From: Bacillus_AB infantis_C
GTDB lineage: Bacteria > Bacillota > Bacilli > Bacillales > Cytobacillaceae
DNA: 64,000 nt
Direction: 5' to 3'
Assembly (NCBI RefSeq): GCF_050107595.1
Contig: NZ_JBNILH010000002.1
Coordinates: forward strand, 589,233-653,232
Of this stretch, positions 42,634-51,956 are shown one piece after another. The position numbers and the translations under genes were made by a program. Within the stretch, counting starts at the first letter, position 1. Every line of letters starts with the position of its first letter. The notes under the pieces are model-generated. The model did no database searches, had not been told where the DNA came from, and saw only the letters and a list, made by a program, of their open reading frames with translations.

Positions 42634-44634
42634 ATGTTTGAATCTATTGATGATTTGTCCATAAGCTCGATCAGAACTCTATCTATCGATGCTATTGAAA
42701 AAGCGAATTCCGGCCACCCAGGCATGCCTATGGGGGCAGCTCCGATGGCGTACACACTCTGGAGCCGTTTTATGAACCATAACCCGGCAAATCCTGAGTG
42801 GTTTAACCGCGACCGTTTTGTTCTATCTGCAGGACATGGTTCCATGCTTCTATACAGCCTGCTCCATTTATCAGGCTATGAACTCACTATCGACGACCTG
42901 AAGGAATTCCGCCAGTGGGGAAGCAAGACTCCTGGACACCCGGAATACAAACATACTAAGGGCGTTGACGCGACTACAGGTCCGCTTGGACAAGGTATTT
43001 CAATGGCAGTCGGCATGGCTATGGCTGAGCGCCACCTGGCAGCCGTCTACAATAAAGATAAGTATAATGTAGTCGACCACTTTACATACAGCATTTGCGG
43101 CGATGGTGACCTCATGGAGGGTGTATCTGCTGAAGCGGCTTCGCTTGCTGGCCACCTGAAGCTTGGCAAGCTCGTTGTCCTTTATGATTCAAATGATATC
43201 TCCCTTGACGGCGATCTTGACCGTTCTTTCTCTGAAAGTGTAGAGCAAAGGTTCAAATCTTACGGCTGGCAGTATATCCGTGTTGAAGATGGCAATGACT
43301 TGCACGAAGTGGCTAAAGCACTTGAAGAAGCAAGAGGCGATCTTGACCACCCAACTATGATTGAAGTAAAAACTGTTATCGGATTCGGAGCTCCGAACAA
43401 GTCCGGGAAATCAGATGTACACGGTGCACCGCTTGGGGCAGATGAGCTGAAGCTGACCAAGGAAGCTTACAAATGGACTTTTGAAGAGGATTTCCACGTT
43501 CCTGAAGAAGTATACAGCCACTTCAAAAAGCACATCGCTGACCGCGGAGCAAAGACTGAGCAGGAATGGAACTCTATGCTGGAAAGCTACAAGCAGGAAT
43601 TCCCAGAGCTCGGTGCCCAGCTTGATGGAGCCATGAAAGGCGAGCTTCCAGAAGGATGGGATAAGGATATCCCGGTATATGAAACAGGTTCCAGCCTGGC
43701 AAGCCGCGCATCTTCAGGTGAAGCACTGAACGGAATCGCACAGAATCTTCCATTCTTCATCGGCGGATCTGCTGACCTTGCCGGTTCAAACAAAACGATG
43801 ATCAAAGGCTCAGGGGACTTTACCCCAGCATCATTCGAAGGCCGCAACATCTGGTTCGGCGTAAGGGAATTCGCCATGGGTGCCGCCCTTAACGGCATGG
43901 CCCTTCACGGAGGATTAAAGGTATTCGGAGGCACATTCTTCGTATTCTCTGACTATCTTCGCCCGGCAATCCGCTTAGCTGCCCTGATGGGTCTGCCTGT
44001 TACGTATGTATTCACGCATGACAGCATCGCTGTTGGTGAGGACGGCCCTACACACGAGCCGGTTGAACAGCTTGCATCCCTTCGTGCGATGCCTAATCTG
44101 TCTGTTATCCGCCCGGCTGATGGAAATGAAACCTCAGCTGCATGGAAAGTAGCGGTAGAATCACAGGATAAGCCGACAGCTCTAGTGCTGACGCGCCAAA
44201 ACCTGCCTACCTTGCAGGATACTGACAAAAACGCTTATGACGGCGTATCTAAAGGGGCTTACGTTGTTTCACCTGCCGGCAAAGACCAGGCAGATGCCCT
44301 GCTTCTTGCGTCCGGTTCTGAAGTGCATCTTGCAGTAAAAGCACAAGCTGCCCTAAAGAAAGAAGGCATTGATGCGGCTGTTGTTTCCATGCCTGCATGG
44401 GACCGCTTTGAAGCACAGTCCAAGGAATACAAAGAAAGCGTCATTCCGAAGGCTGTCAAGAAGCGCCTTGCCATCGAGATGGGCTCTTCACTCGGCTGGC
44501 ACCGTTATGCCGGTGATGAAGGGGATGTATTGGCGATTGATACATTCGGCGCATCTGCACCAGGCGAGAAGATTATTGAAGAGTATGGCTTCACAGTCGA
44601 AAACGTGGTTGCACGTTTAAAGGCCCTTCTGTAA
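42634..44634 (+). CDS. tkt: Transketolase
   Basis: 666 residues. This ThDP-dependent enzyme of the pentose phosphate pathway moves two-carbon units between ketoses and aldoses. Motifs: ANSGHPGMPMGAAPMAYTLW at the N-terminus, the ThDP/magnesium motif GDGDLMEGVSAEAASLAGH with YDSNDIS, and the transketolase signature VREFAMGAALNGMALHGG followed by THDSIAVGEDGPTHEP. AGAGGATG lies upstream of the ATG. It follows ynzC as in B. subtilis, and a terminator follows. Confidence 0.98.
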   Translation: MFESIDDLSISSIRTLSIDAIEKANSGHPGMPMGAAPMAYTLWSRFMNHNPANPEWFNRDRFVLSAGHGSMLLYSLLHLSGYELTIDDLKEFRQWGSKTPGHPEYKHTKGVDATTGPLGQGISMAVGMAMAERHLAAVYNKDKYNVVDHFTYSICGDGDLMEGVSAEAASLAGHLKLGKLVVLYDSNDISLDGDLDRSFSESVEQRFKSYGWQYIRVEDGNDLHEVAKALEEARGDLDHPTMIEVKTVIGFGAPNKSGKSDVHGAPLGADELKLTKEAYKWTFEEDFHVPEEVYSHFKKHIADRGAKTEQEWNSMLESYKQEFPELGAQLDGAMKGELPEGWDKDIPVYETGSSLASRASSGEALNGIAQNLPFFIGGSADLAGSNKTMIKGSGDFTPASFEGRNIWFGVREFAMGAALNGMALHGGLKVFGGTFFVFSDYLRPAIRLAALMGLPVTYVFTHDSIAVGEDGPTHEPVEQLASLRAMPNLSVIRPADGNETSAAWKVAVESQDKPTALVLTRQNLPTLQDTDKNAYDGVSKGAYVVSPAGKDQADALLLASGSEVHLAVKAQAALKKEGIDAAVVSMPAWDRFEAQSKEYKESVIPKAVKKRLAIEMGSSLGWHRYAGDEGDVLAIDTFGASAPGEKIIEEYGFTVENVVARLKALL

Positions 44635-44642
44635 AGGGTATA

Positions 44643-44674
44643 AAGAGAGCGTCAGTGTGCGCTCTCTTTTTTAT
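44643..44674 (+). terminator. Rho-independent terminator after tkt
   Basis: AAGAGAGCG / CGCTCTCTT stem followed by Ts. Confidence 0.85.
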
Positions 44675-44835
44675 TTCCTTATAATTAATTGAATATTTAT
44701 AATATTTTTGAATAATTGATAGGCAAATAAGCCTGTTCGACAAAATTAGTGCCTATTTTTGACGCTGAAAGACAAAGTAACTGATTCTGTTCCCTTATAC
44801 TTGAAGCAATATAGTAGATATTGGAGGAGATGTTG

Positions 44836-45273
44836 GTGAGAACCTATCAGCTTTATTTAATAGAAGACGAATTTGCTTCCCATTATTTTGGCAGAGAGCG
44901 GATGTTCTACCAGCTCTTTCAGGAATACAGCCGTTCTAAGGGAGAGCTGAAATCGATCCTGTCACGCCAGATTGAGTTTATCACAAGGCCGATCCCCGCC
45001 CTCAGGCTTCACCAGTATCTCACACAGCAGCTTTCAAGGAAAAAAGGAGCATCAGCCGATCAGGGGGCCTATGTGATTCAAAACGGAAAAAACAGCTCGG
45101 CGCGGCTTGAAATCTATGACCGATGTTTAGTGATTGAATCACATGGGAATTATGATGCTGAAACGGTGTTCTTTGAAATCCTCCGGAAAAATGAATCCTC
45201 TTATCTGGCGGTCGATATGACCAACAGGCGCTTTGGCTGGCTGAAGCCGATCAAAGAAAGAAAATTTATTTAA
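44836..45273 (+). CDS. sirA: Sporulation inhibitor of replication SirA (YneE)
   Basis: About 145 residues. SirA is induced by Spo0A and binds DnaA domain I to block new rounds of replication at sporulation onset. The conserved YQLYLIEDEFASHYFGRE start and the LEIYDRCLVIES and FGWLKPI segments fit the family. GGAGGAG precedes GTG at 44836; a TTG three bases earlier is also possible. It lies between tkt and yneF, the standard order. Confidence 0.88.
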   Translation: MRTYQLYLIEDEFASHYFGRERMFYQLFQEYSRSKGELKSILSRQIEFITRPIPALRLHQYLTQQLSRKKGASADQGAYVIQNGKNSSARLEIYDRCLVIESHGNYDAETVFFEILRKNESSYLAVDMTNRRFGWLKPIKERKFI

Positions 45274-45359
45274 ATAGGGGAAAAACACGTGCAAATATTG
45301 TATAATAACCTTTGGTTTAGTACACTGTATGATAGACAACATGAAGGAGGAAGTTTTGA

Positions 45360-45575
45360 ATGTGGGACGTTATTCTAGTTGGTATACTGGCATTGATCGC
45401 CGGTGTAGCACTAGGATTTTTCATCGCTCGTAAATATATGATGAGCTACTTAAAGAAAAATCCGCCAATCAACGAACAAATGCTTAAAATGATGATGATG
45501 CAAATGGGCATGAAACCATCCCAGAAAAAAATCAATCAGATGATGGCTGCCATGAACAAGCAGTCCGGCAAGTAA
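45360..45575 (+). CDS. yneF: YneF, UPF0154 family small membrane protein
   Basis: 71 residues: one N-terminal membrane segment (LVGILALIAGVALGFFIARKYM) and a methionine- and lysine-rich C-terminal part (NEQMLKMMMMQMGMKPSQKKINQMM). This is the UPF0154 pattern. AAGGAGG precedes the ATG. Its function is unknown. Confidence 0.92.
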   Translation: MWDVILVGILALIAGVALGFFIARKYMMSYLKKNPPINEQMLKMMMMQMGMKPSQKKINQMMAAMNKQSGK

Positions 45576-45636
45576 GGCTTACATAGGGCTGCTGATTGTA
45601 ATAGAGTCTATTACGGGGCCATTACTGTACATCAAG

Positions 45637-45680
45637 AAAGCCGCTTTTTCTGTTACTATGACAGGAAGAGCGGCTTTTTA
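45637..45680 (+). terminator. Rho-independent terminator downstream of yneF
   Basis: AAAGCCGCT(T)TTTCTGT / ACAGGAAGAGCGGCTTT, an imperfect long stem followed by Ts. Confidence 0.8.
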
Positions 45681-45710
45681 GATAGATGAGCCATAAAAGC
45701 AGAGGGTAAC

Positions 45711-45902
45711 ATGAAAAAATACAGATTGAAAACCGGCTTCAACGGCAGATTTAAGCGGGGGACGATATTCTGGCTGATTGCCGAGTCTGAGTTTATCGGC
45801 GTTAAGGAATTTGTCCTGCGCACGAAAGATCTGGAGCATCGGATTCAGATTTCAGAAGAAGAGCTGAACAAGCATTTTGTGCGGCTGCATGACGAGCGCT
45901 GA
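45711..45902 (+). CDS. Small hypothetical protein (63 aa)
   Basis: A basic 63-residue protein (KKYRLKTGFNGRFKRGTIFWLIAESEF...) without membrane segments, resembling a small beta-barrel-type fold with a helical C-terminus. AGAGGG lies just before the ATG. It sits between the yneF terminator and a convergent small gene. I do not recognise a characterised family. Confidence 0.6.
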   Translation: MKKYRLKTGFNGRFKRGTIFWLIAESEFIGVKEFVLRTKDLEHRIQISEEELNKHFVRLHDER

Positions 45903-45945
45903 TGGAGGACAAGATTACCTGGCAGACAGGGATACTTGTCCTCTT

Positions 45946-46218
45946 TTATTTGTCTTCTTTAATTTTTGTGAAGACAGAGAATCCGGAGAAGCCGAAATCC
46001 ATCTTGGTTACCAGCTGGAAGCCTTTAGCCTTCAGGCAATCGGCAGCAGGGCGGTAAGGGTCTCCTGTTTCAAGCTTGTTTTGACAGTCATCAGCATCAT
46101 TCCCCAAAACAGTCGCTTGTGAAATTCGCTTCTCCGATGAAGGTTTTAAAGGATTACGGAACCAGCAAATTGTTACGACGGTCGGCAAAGAATGACGGAT
46201 AGGATGCATACCAGACAT
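45946..46218 (-). CDS. Hypothetical protein (90 aa)
   Basis: Minus-strand gene. AAGAGGTG precedes the ATG at 46218, giving MSGMHPIRHSLPTVVTICWF... and the internal block NDADDCQNKLETGDPYRPAADCLKAKG in two parts. Cysteines lie at about residues 19, 45 and 61. There is no membrane segment. I cannot assign a function; the fairly strong ribosome-binding site and protein-like composition support it as real. Confidence 0.55.
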   Translation of the reverse strand: MSGMHPIRHSLPTVVTICWFRNPLKPSSEKRISQATVLGNDADDCQNKLETGDPYRPAADCLKAKGFQLVTKMDFGFSGFSVFTKIKEDK

Positions 46219-46426
46219 TTGAACACCTCTTTTCAAATTTGATCTCTATAGTTAATGCTTGGACCTCCTTACTTGTCCCTGCGAATATCACGGTAATGCT
46301 GAATTGGTGAATAAGCCCTCATGTGGGACCTTTTTAAAAAATCTATCTTATTTTTAAAATATTTGATAAACTATTTGGAGCATAAATAAGGCAAATTCAG
46401 GAATTAGAGAGCCGGGGGAAGCAAGC

Positions 46427-48190
46427 ATGAAAGTATTCGCAGATTTAATGTGGTTTTTTAAGCAAGAGAAGAAATCGTATGTGACAGGGATCGTCCTGCT
46501 GCTGTTTGTGGCATTCCTGCAGCTGATTCCGCCAAAAGTCATTGGAATCGTCGTCGATCATATCAAGAACGATACTTTGACCAGCGGCCTCCTTGTCAAC
46601 TGGCTTCTGATATTAATCGGAGCTGCTTTAATGATGTACATATTGCGCTATTACTGGAGGATCATGATTTTCGGATCAGCCGTGAAGCTGTCCAGGCAGC
46701 TTAGAAACAGGCTGTACCGCCATTTTACAGAGATGCCTCAGTCCTTTTATCAAAGAAGGCGTGTCGGGGACCTGATGGCACACGCAACAAATGACCTGCA
46801 GGCGGTCCAGCAGACGGCCGGGTCTGGAGTTCTGACACTTGTCGACTCGCTTGCCACAGGGGGATTTGTCATTATCGCCATGGCTGCGACGATCAGCTGG
46901 AAGCTGACACTCATCTGCCTGATCCCGATGCCTTTCATGGCGATTCTGACAAGCTGGTATGGGACGCTTCTTCATAAGCGGTTCCATGGGGCACAGGAAG
47001 CTTTTTCTTCCCTGAATGATAAAACACAGGAAAGCATTACAGGCATCAAGGTCATCAAGACCTTTGGCCAGGAAAAAGAAGATATTGAGGACTTCCGCAA
47101 GCAATCACATGATGTGGTGGAAAAAAATATTTCAGTCGCCAAGGTGGATTCGCTCTTCGATCCAACGATCAGCATCATCGTCGGCATTTCGTTCTTCCTG
47201 TCTGTCGCTTTTGGAGCCAGATATGTTATTTCCGGTGAATTAACGATCGGGGAGCTTGTTTCATTTACAACGTATCTCGGACTATTGATTTGGCCGATGC
47301 TTGCCTTTGGCTGGCTCTTTAATATTGTCGAAAGAGGGCGCGCCTCAAATGACAGAATCATGAGCCTGCTCGCTGAAAAGGCAGAGGTGGCTGATAAAGA
47401 GGGTGCACTCAATGCTGTGCCGAGCGGGGATATTATTTATGATCTCAGCCGGTTCCTTTACCCAAATGAGGAAAAGCCTGTCCTTGAAGATATCCGCTTC
47501 CAGCTGAAAAGGGGAGAAACATTAGGGATCGTCGGTAAGACAGGCGCCGGAAAAACAACCCTCCTTAAGCTTTTGATCAGGGAATTCGACGGCTTTGAAG
47601 GTGATGTCCGGTTCGGCGGCTATTCTGTTAATGATTATACGCTTGAAAAGCTGCATGAGGCCATTGGCTATGTGCCGCAGGACCATTTTCTTTTTTCAGC
47701 CACGGTTGCAGAGAATATCGCCTTTGCGAACCCTGCATCAGAGCGGGAAGAAGTATTTAAGGCAGCAAAGCTTGCCAATATCCACGACGATATCCTTCAA
47801 TTTACGGATAGTTACGAAACGGTTGTCGGGGAGCGCGGCGTTTCCTTGTCAGGCGGGCAAAAGCAGCGGATTTCCATTGCCAGGGCGCTCATGATGGATC
47901 CGGAAGTGCTGATCCTGGATGATTCACTGTCAGCAGTGGATGCGAAGACTGAGGAAGCCATCCTGAACGGCCTCAGGAAAAACAGGGCAGGCAAGACGAC
48001 GATCATCACCGCCCACCGTCTGAGTGCTATCCAGCACGCGAATTTGATCCTTGTGCTGGATGAGGGCAGGATCGCTCAAAAAGGCACACACGATGAGCTG
48101 ATGGAAGAGGAAGGCTGGTATAAGAGCATGTATCTCCGCCAGCAGCTTGAAGAACTTGTAGAGCACGGAGGCAGAAGTCATGGAGCATAA
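46427..48190 (+). CDS. Heterodimeric ABC exporter, subunit 1 (degenerate catalytic site)
   Basis: 587 residues: six membrane helices (about 1-300) and a C-terminal nucleotide-binding domain. Walker A is GKTGAGKTT near residue 369 and the signature LSGGQKQR near 474. Walker B is ILDDSLSAVD near 496, so the usual catalytic glutamate is Asp. This is typical of the non-catalytic half of heterodimeric exporters such as BmrCD (YheI/YheH). The stop overlaps the next gene by 11 nt. It is probably a multidrug or lipid exporter; the substrate is unknown. Confidence 0.92.
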   Translation: MKVFADLMWFFKQEKKSYVTGIVLLLFVAFLQLIPPKVIGIVVDHIKNDTLTSGLLVNWLLILIGAALMMYILRYYWRIMIFGSAVKLSRQLRNRLYRHFTEMPQSFYQRRRVGDLMAHATNDLQAVQQTAGSGVLTLVDSLATGGFVIIAMAATISWKLTLICLIPMPFMAILTSWYGTLLHKRFHGAQEAFSSLNDKTQESITGIKVIKTFGQEKEDIEDFRKQSHDVVEKNISVAKVDSLFDPTISIIVGISFFLSVAFGARYVISGELTIGELVSFTTYLGLLIWPMLAFGWLFNIVERGRASNDRIMSLLAEKAEVADKEGALNAVPSGDIIYDLSRFLYPNEEKPVLEDIRFQLKRGETLGIVGKTGAGKTTLLKLLIREFDGFEGDVRFGGYSVNDYTLEKLHEAIGYVPQDHFLFSATVAENIAFANPASEREEVFKAAKLANIHDDILQFTDSYETVVGERGVSLSGGQKQRISIARALMMDPEVLILDDSLSAVDAKTEEAILNGLRKNRAGKTTIITAHRLSAIQHANLILVLDEGRIAQKGTHDELMEEEGWYKSMYLRQQLEELVEHGGRSHGA

Positions 48191-49979
48191 CCAGCAGGAT
48201 ATCAATAAGAAAGAACAGCGGACCGTCCTATACCGGCTCCTTGCCTATACAAAGCCGCATAAAGCAACGATCATCCTCGCCTTCAGCCTGTTATTGCTGA
48301 CAACGATTGGCGATATCATGGGGCCGATCCTAGTCAAAATATTCATTGATGATTATCTGACCCCAAGGAACCTGGCATTTGAACCATTGTTCCTGCTCGG
48401 GGCAGGCTATATCGGCATCCAGGTCATGAATGTCCTGATCTCTTATTTCCAGCTCCTGAAGTTTCAGGAGATCGCTCTAAAAATCATTCAGCAGCTGAGG
48501 ATCGACGTCTTTTCAAAGGTGCAGTCGCTCGGCCTGAAATACTTCGACCAGACGCCGGCCGGAAGCATTGTCTCGCGTGTCACGAATGATACAGAGGCCA
48601 TCAAGGATATGTTTGTCAGCGTCCTGGTCATCTTCATCCAGAGCGGCTTTCTGCTGATCGGGATATTTATCGCGATGTTTGCCCTGAATGTCCAGCTGGC
48701 CTTATTCTGTCTGGTGATTCTGCCCATCATCTTTATGATCATGCAGATGTACCGCAAATACAGCTCGCGTTTTTATCAGGATATGAGGGAAAGGCTCAGC
48801 CAGCTGAATGCGAAGCTCAGCGAGTCACTCCAGGGAATGGGGATCATCCAGGTGTTCAGGCAGGAAAAGCGCCTGCGCAAAGAGTTCGCAGACATCAACC
48901 AAAAGCATTATGATGCAGGGATGAGGAATATCAAGGTCGATGGGCTGCTCCTGAGGCCGGCAATCGATCTTGTCTACACACTTGCGCTCGTGATAGTCCT
49001 GGGCTTTTTCGGGATCACATCATTCAGCAATCCGATTGAAGTCGGGGTTTTATTCGCATTTGTCAGCTATCTGGACCGCTTTTTCGAGCCGGTCAATAAT
49101 ATGATGCAGCGGCTTTCCATGTACCAGCAGGCCATCATTGCCGGATCCAGGGTTTTCAGGCTCCTGGATGAAGAAGAGCTCGCGCCTGCCCAGAAGAAAG
49201 AGAAGCTTTCAATCGGCGACGGACAGATTGAATTCAAGGATATCAGCTTTTCTTATGACGGGAAGCGGGATGTGCTGAAGAACATCAGCTTTACTGCCAA
49301 GCCGGGCGAAACGGTGGCGCTGGTTGGCCATACAGGAAGCGGCAAGAGCTCGATCATCAATCTGATGATGAGGTTTTACGAATTCTCAAGAGGCGACATT
49401 CTGATTGACGGGCAGTCGATTAAGGCTTATCCAAAGGAGGAGCTGAGGGAAAAGCTTGGCCTTGTCCTCCAGGATCCGTTCTTGTTCTATGGAACGGTTA
49501 AGGACAATATCCGCCTCCATGATACAGAGATGACCGATAAAGAAATAGAGGAAGCTGCCCATTTCGTTCAGGCACACACCTTCATTGAGAAGCTTGATGA
49601 CCGCTACGACCACAAGGTGGTAGAGAGAGGGTCGACATTCTCCAGCGGACAAAGGCAGCTGATTGCCTTTGCACGGACGATTGCTGCCAACCCGAAAATC
49701 CTTGTGCTTGATGAAGCGACCGCCAATATCGACACAGAGACAGAAGAGGCCATTCAGACGGCCCTGGAGAAGATGAGGAAGGGGCGAACAACCATTGCCA
49801 TCGCCCACAGGCTTTCCACCATCCAGGATGCCGAACTGATCCTTGTCCTTCACCAGGGGGAAATCGTTGAACGGGGCACCCACCAGGAGCTGCTCACCCT
49901 GAAAGGCTTGTACCATAAAATGTACCTGCTGCAGAATGGCTCTGTCGAGAGAGTGGAAGACTCAGTCGGCAATGTTTAA
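48180..49979 (+). CDS. Heterodimeric ABC exporter, subunit 2 (catalytic)
   Basis: 599 residues with six membrane helices and an ATPase domain: Walker A GHTGSGKSS near residue 382, a slightly degenerate signature STFSSGQRQ, and Walker B ILVLDEATANID near 508 with the catalytic Glu present. The complementary pattern with subunit 1 (Asp there, Glu here; full signature there, SSGQ here) is what is expected of one working heterodimer with a single canonical ATP site. Its start overlaps the upstream gene, so translation is coupled. Confidence 0.92.
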   Translation: MEHNQQDINKKEQRTVLYRLLAYTKPHKATIILAFSLLLLTTIGDIMGPILVKIFIDDYLTPRNLAFEPLFLLGAGYIGIQVMNVLISYFQLLKFQEIALKIIQQLRIDVFSKVQSLGLKYFDQTPAGSIVSRVTNDTEAIKDMFVSVLVIFIQSGFLLIGIFIAMFALNVQLALFCLVILPIIFMIMQMYRKYSSRFYQDMRERLSQLNAKLSESLQGMGIIQVFRQEKRLRKEFADINQKHYDAGMRNIKVDGLLLRPAIDLVYTLALVIVLGFFGITSFSNPIEVGVLFAFVSYLDRFFEPVNNMMQRLSMYQQAIIAGSRVFRLLDEEELAPAQKKEKLSIGDGQIEFKDISFSYDGKRDVLKNISFTAKPGETVALVGHTGSGKSSIINLMMRFYEFSRGDILIDGQSIKAYPKEELREKLGLVLQDPFLFYGTVKDNIRLHDTEMTDKEIEEAAHFVQAHTFIEKLDDRYDHKVVERGSTFSSGQRQLIAFARTIAANPKILVLDEATANIDTETEEAIQTALEKMRKGRTTIAIAHRLSTIQDAELILVLHQGEIVERGTHQELLTLKGLYHKMYLLQNGSVERVEDSVGNV

Positions 49980-49988
49980 GGACAAAAT

Positions 49989-50027
49989 AAAAACAGCTTG
50001 GGCTTTCATAGCTTCCAAGCTGTTTTT
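49989..50027. terminator. Bidirectional terminator between the ABC exporter operon and ynzD
   Basis: AAACAGCTTGG / CCAAGCTGTTT perfect 11-bp stem with As on the left and Ts on the right. Confidence 0.88.
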
Positions 50028-50201
50028 CTATTGTGTCTGCACCTTTTTTATAAAAACACGGTTATATTCGTTCAAGAGATGGTCAAGCTCCTGACTGTAC
50101 TTAATCGCAGCAGTTGAATGCAGGCCATTTTTCATGGCGACTTGGATTAGTTCAGCCCGCTTATTCTCAATCAAAGAGAGTAGTTCCTGTTTTCCTGCCA
50201 C
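50028..50201 (-). CDS. ynzD: Spo0E-family aspartyl-phosphate phosphatase (YnzD-like)
   Basis: A 57-residue minus-strand gene. The family motif is clear: IENKRAELIQVAMKNGLHST and IKYSQELDHLLNEYN, with the SQELD active motif of Spo0E, YisI and YnzD. These small helical proteins dephosphorylate Spo0A~P and so delay sporulation. The start is GTG at 50201 behind AGGAAAGG. It lies just upstream of and divergent from ccdA; from memory, ynzD lies near ccdA in B. subtilis too. The 50202-50523 gap holds only the A/T-rich divergent promoter region. Confidence 0.82.
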   Translation of the reverse strand: MAGKQELLSLIENKRAELIQVAMKNGLHSTAAIKYSQELDHLLNEYNRVFIKKVQTQ

Positions 50202-50523
50202 GGCTGATAGTCCTTTCCTGTGGATTTAAAAGTGCACCCATTTTATTATTGCCTGTATGTAGATTTCCAAATCAAAACCATGTTAAATCATGAAAGATTA
50301 TAACAAATAATGTTAGTTACTCATACAGTATATCGAATAATGGTAATAAATTCAAAAGAAAGTTTCCCGGATATGACAAAAACATTATCAAAATTATAAC
50401 ATGTCCTTTATATGTTTTTAATATAATTATAGTAGGTCACAAAGTGTTCACAAGGTGTCCATTATCATTCTTGCCCGTATTTTGTTAAAATGGTAAAGAA
50501 TCAAGGAAAAGTAGGTGTCTTGA

Positions 50524-51231
50524 ATGACAGATGTCAATATATTCATTGCCCTTGGAGCGGGCTTCCTGAGCTTTATTTCTCCCTGCTGCCTGCCATTGTA
50601 TCCCGCATTCTTATCATACATAACCGGCATGTCAGTGGGCGAGCTGAAAGAAGAAAACGCGATGCTGCAGAAGCGCAGCATGCTGCATACCCTTTTCTTC
50701 CTGCTCGGTTTCTGCATTATTTTCATTGCCCTCGGCTTTGGGGGATCTTTTATCGGAAGAATATTCAGCGATTATAATGATCTGATCAGGCAGATCGGCG
50801 CCATCTTCATCGTCATTTTCGGATTGATGGTTGTAGGCGTTTTTAAGCCGGAGGCTCTTATGAAGGAAAGGCGTTTGGAATTTAAAAACAGGCCTGGCGG
50901 CTACCTGGGTTCAGTCCTGATCGGCCTTGCATTTGCAGCAGGCTGGACGCCATGCACAGGACCGATCCTCATGTCCGTATGGGCACTGGCTGCCTCAAAC
51001 CCGGGCTCAGGACTCGTGTATATGATTGCCTATTCACTCGGATTTGCGATTCCATTCTTTGTTCTATCTTTCTTCATCGGCAAAATGCAGTGGATCCGCC
51101 GCAATAACGTCAAAATCATGAAAATCGGCGGCTATGTGATGATTGTGATGGGTGTCGTGCTGTTCTTCGACTGGATGACTCAGATCATTTCTATCATGAC
51201 AGCTATGTTTGGCGGATTTAAAGGTTTTTAA
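50524..51231 (+). CDS. ccdA: Cytochrome c biogenesis protein CcdA
   Basis: 235 residues with six membrane segments, of the DsbD/CcdA family. It carries reducing equivalents across the membrane for cytochrome c maturation and spore-cortex thiol chemistry. The two redox cysteines are visible in SFISPCCLPLYP (helix 1) and AAGWTPCTGPIL (helix 4). It is followed by the CheY-like gene and ccdC, the standard cluster. Start ATG at 50524. Confidence 0.95.
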   Translation: MTDVNIFIALGAGFLSFISPCCLPLYPAFLSYITGMSVGELKEENAMLQKRSMLHTLFFLLGFCIIFIALGFGGSFIGRIFSDYNDLIRQIGAIFIVIFGLMVVGVFKPEALMKERRLEFKNRPGGYLGSVLIGLAFAAGWTPCTGPILMSVWALAASNPGSGLVYMIAYSLGFAIPFFVLSFFIGKMQWIRRNNVKIMKIGGYVMIVMGVVLFFDWMTQIISIMTAMFGGFKGF

Positions 51232-51238
51232 AGAGTGG

Positions 51239-51268
51239 CCCGGCGAAAATGCCGGGTTTTCTTTTTGT
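51239..51268 (+). terminator. Rho-independent terminator after ccdA
   Basis: CCCGGC-GAAAAT-GCCGGG stem followed by a T-rich tail. Confidence 0.85.
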
Positions 51269-51461
51269 TTTCCCATAATTTACAACTTGATAAATAAACA
51301 AAAAGCGAAATTTGTCGGATTCTTTGGATTGAATTATCCCTCATATTCCGTTATATTGAAATATGTGCTCTTTTATCTGAAACTGTTTTTTGACGTATGA
51401 AAATATAGAAATATACATAAAAATAGATTGATTTCTGTTGCAGTGTCGAGGGGGAACCAGC

Positions 51462-51821
51462 ATGGCAAGAATATTAATTGTAGATGACGCAAAATTCATG
51501 AGACTCACCTTAACTAGCATCTTAAAGAAAGCCGAACATGAAATCGTCGGGGAGGCCGAAAACGGCCGCGAAGCAATTGACCTTTACCGCGAGCTCAAGC
51601 CGGAGCTTGTAACCATGGATATCACCATGCCGGAGATGAGCGGCCTGGAAGCCATGAAGGAAATCAAACAGGAATTTCCTGACGCCAAGGTGGTCATGTG
51701 CTCAGCGATGGGCCAGCAGAAGATGGTCGTCGAAGCCATCGAAGCCGGCGCCAAAGACTTTATTGTAAAGCCATTTGATGAAGGCCGCGTGCTCGACGCA
51801 GTCAACCGGGTCCTAAGCTGA
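51462..51821 (+). CDS. yneI: CheY-like single-domain response regulator (YneI/CcdB)
   Basis: 119 residues: only a receiver domain. Acidic pocket Asp8/Asp9 (ILIVDDAKFMR), phospho-acceptor Asp53 (LVTMDITMPEMSG), the Ser in VMCSAMGQ and the Lys in FIVKPFDEG are all present. GAGGGGG precedes the ATG at 51462. In B. subtilis this gene lies between ccdA and ccdC and is not required for cytochrome c synthesis; its partner kinase is not known. Confidence 0.92.
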   Translation: MARILIVDDAKFMRLTLTSILKKAEHEIVGEAENGREAIDLYRELKPELVTMDITMPEMSGLEAMKEIKQEFPDAKVVMCSAMGQQKMVVEAIEAGAKDFIVKPFDEGRVLDAVNRVLS

Positions 51822-51825
51822 TCCC

Positions 51826-51860
51826 AAGCCATTTAAGCCTGCTTAAATGGCTTTTTCTTT
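51826..51860 (+). terminator. Rho-independent terminator after yneI
   Basis: AGCCATTTAAGC-CT-GCTTAAATGGCT perfect 12-bp stem with trailing Ts. Confidence 0.9.
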
Positions 51861-51956
51861 TGCACCGATGCCCAAAGTCCCGAAAAATATTTTCTAAACA
51901 GAGGAATTTAGGATATAATATAATGGTAAATATTAAACATACAAAGGATGAATGCT

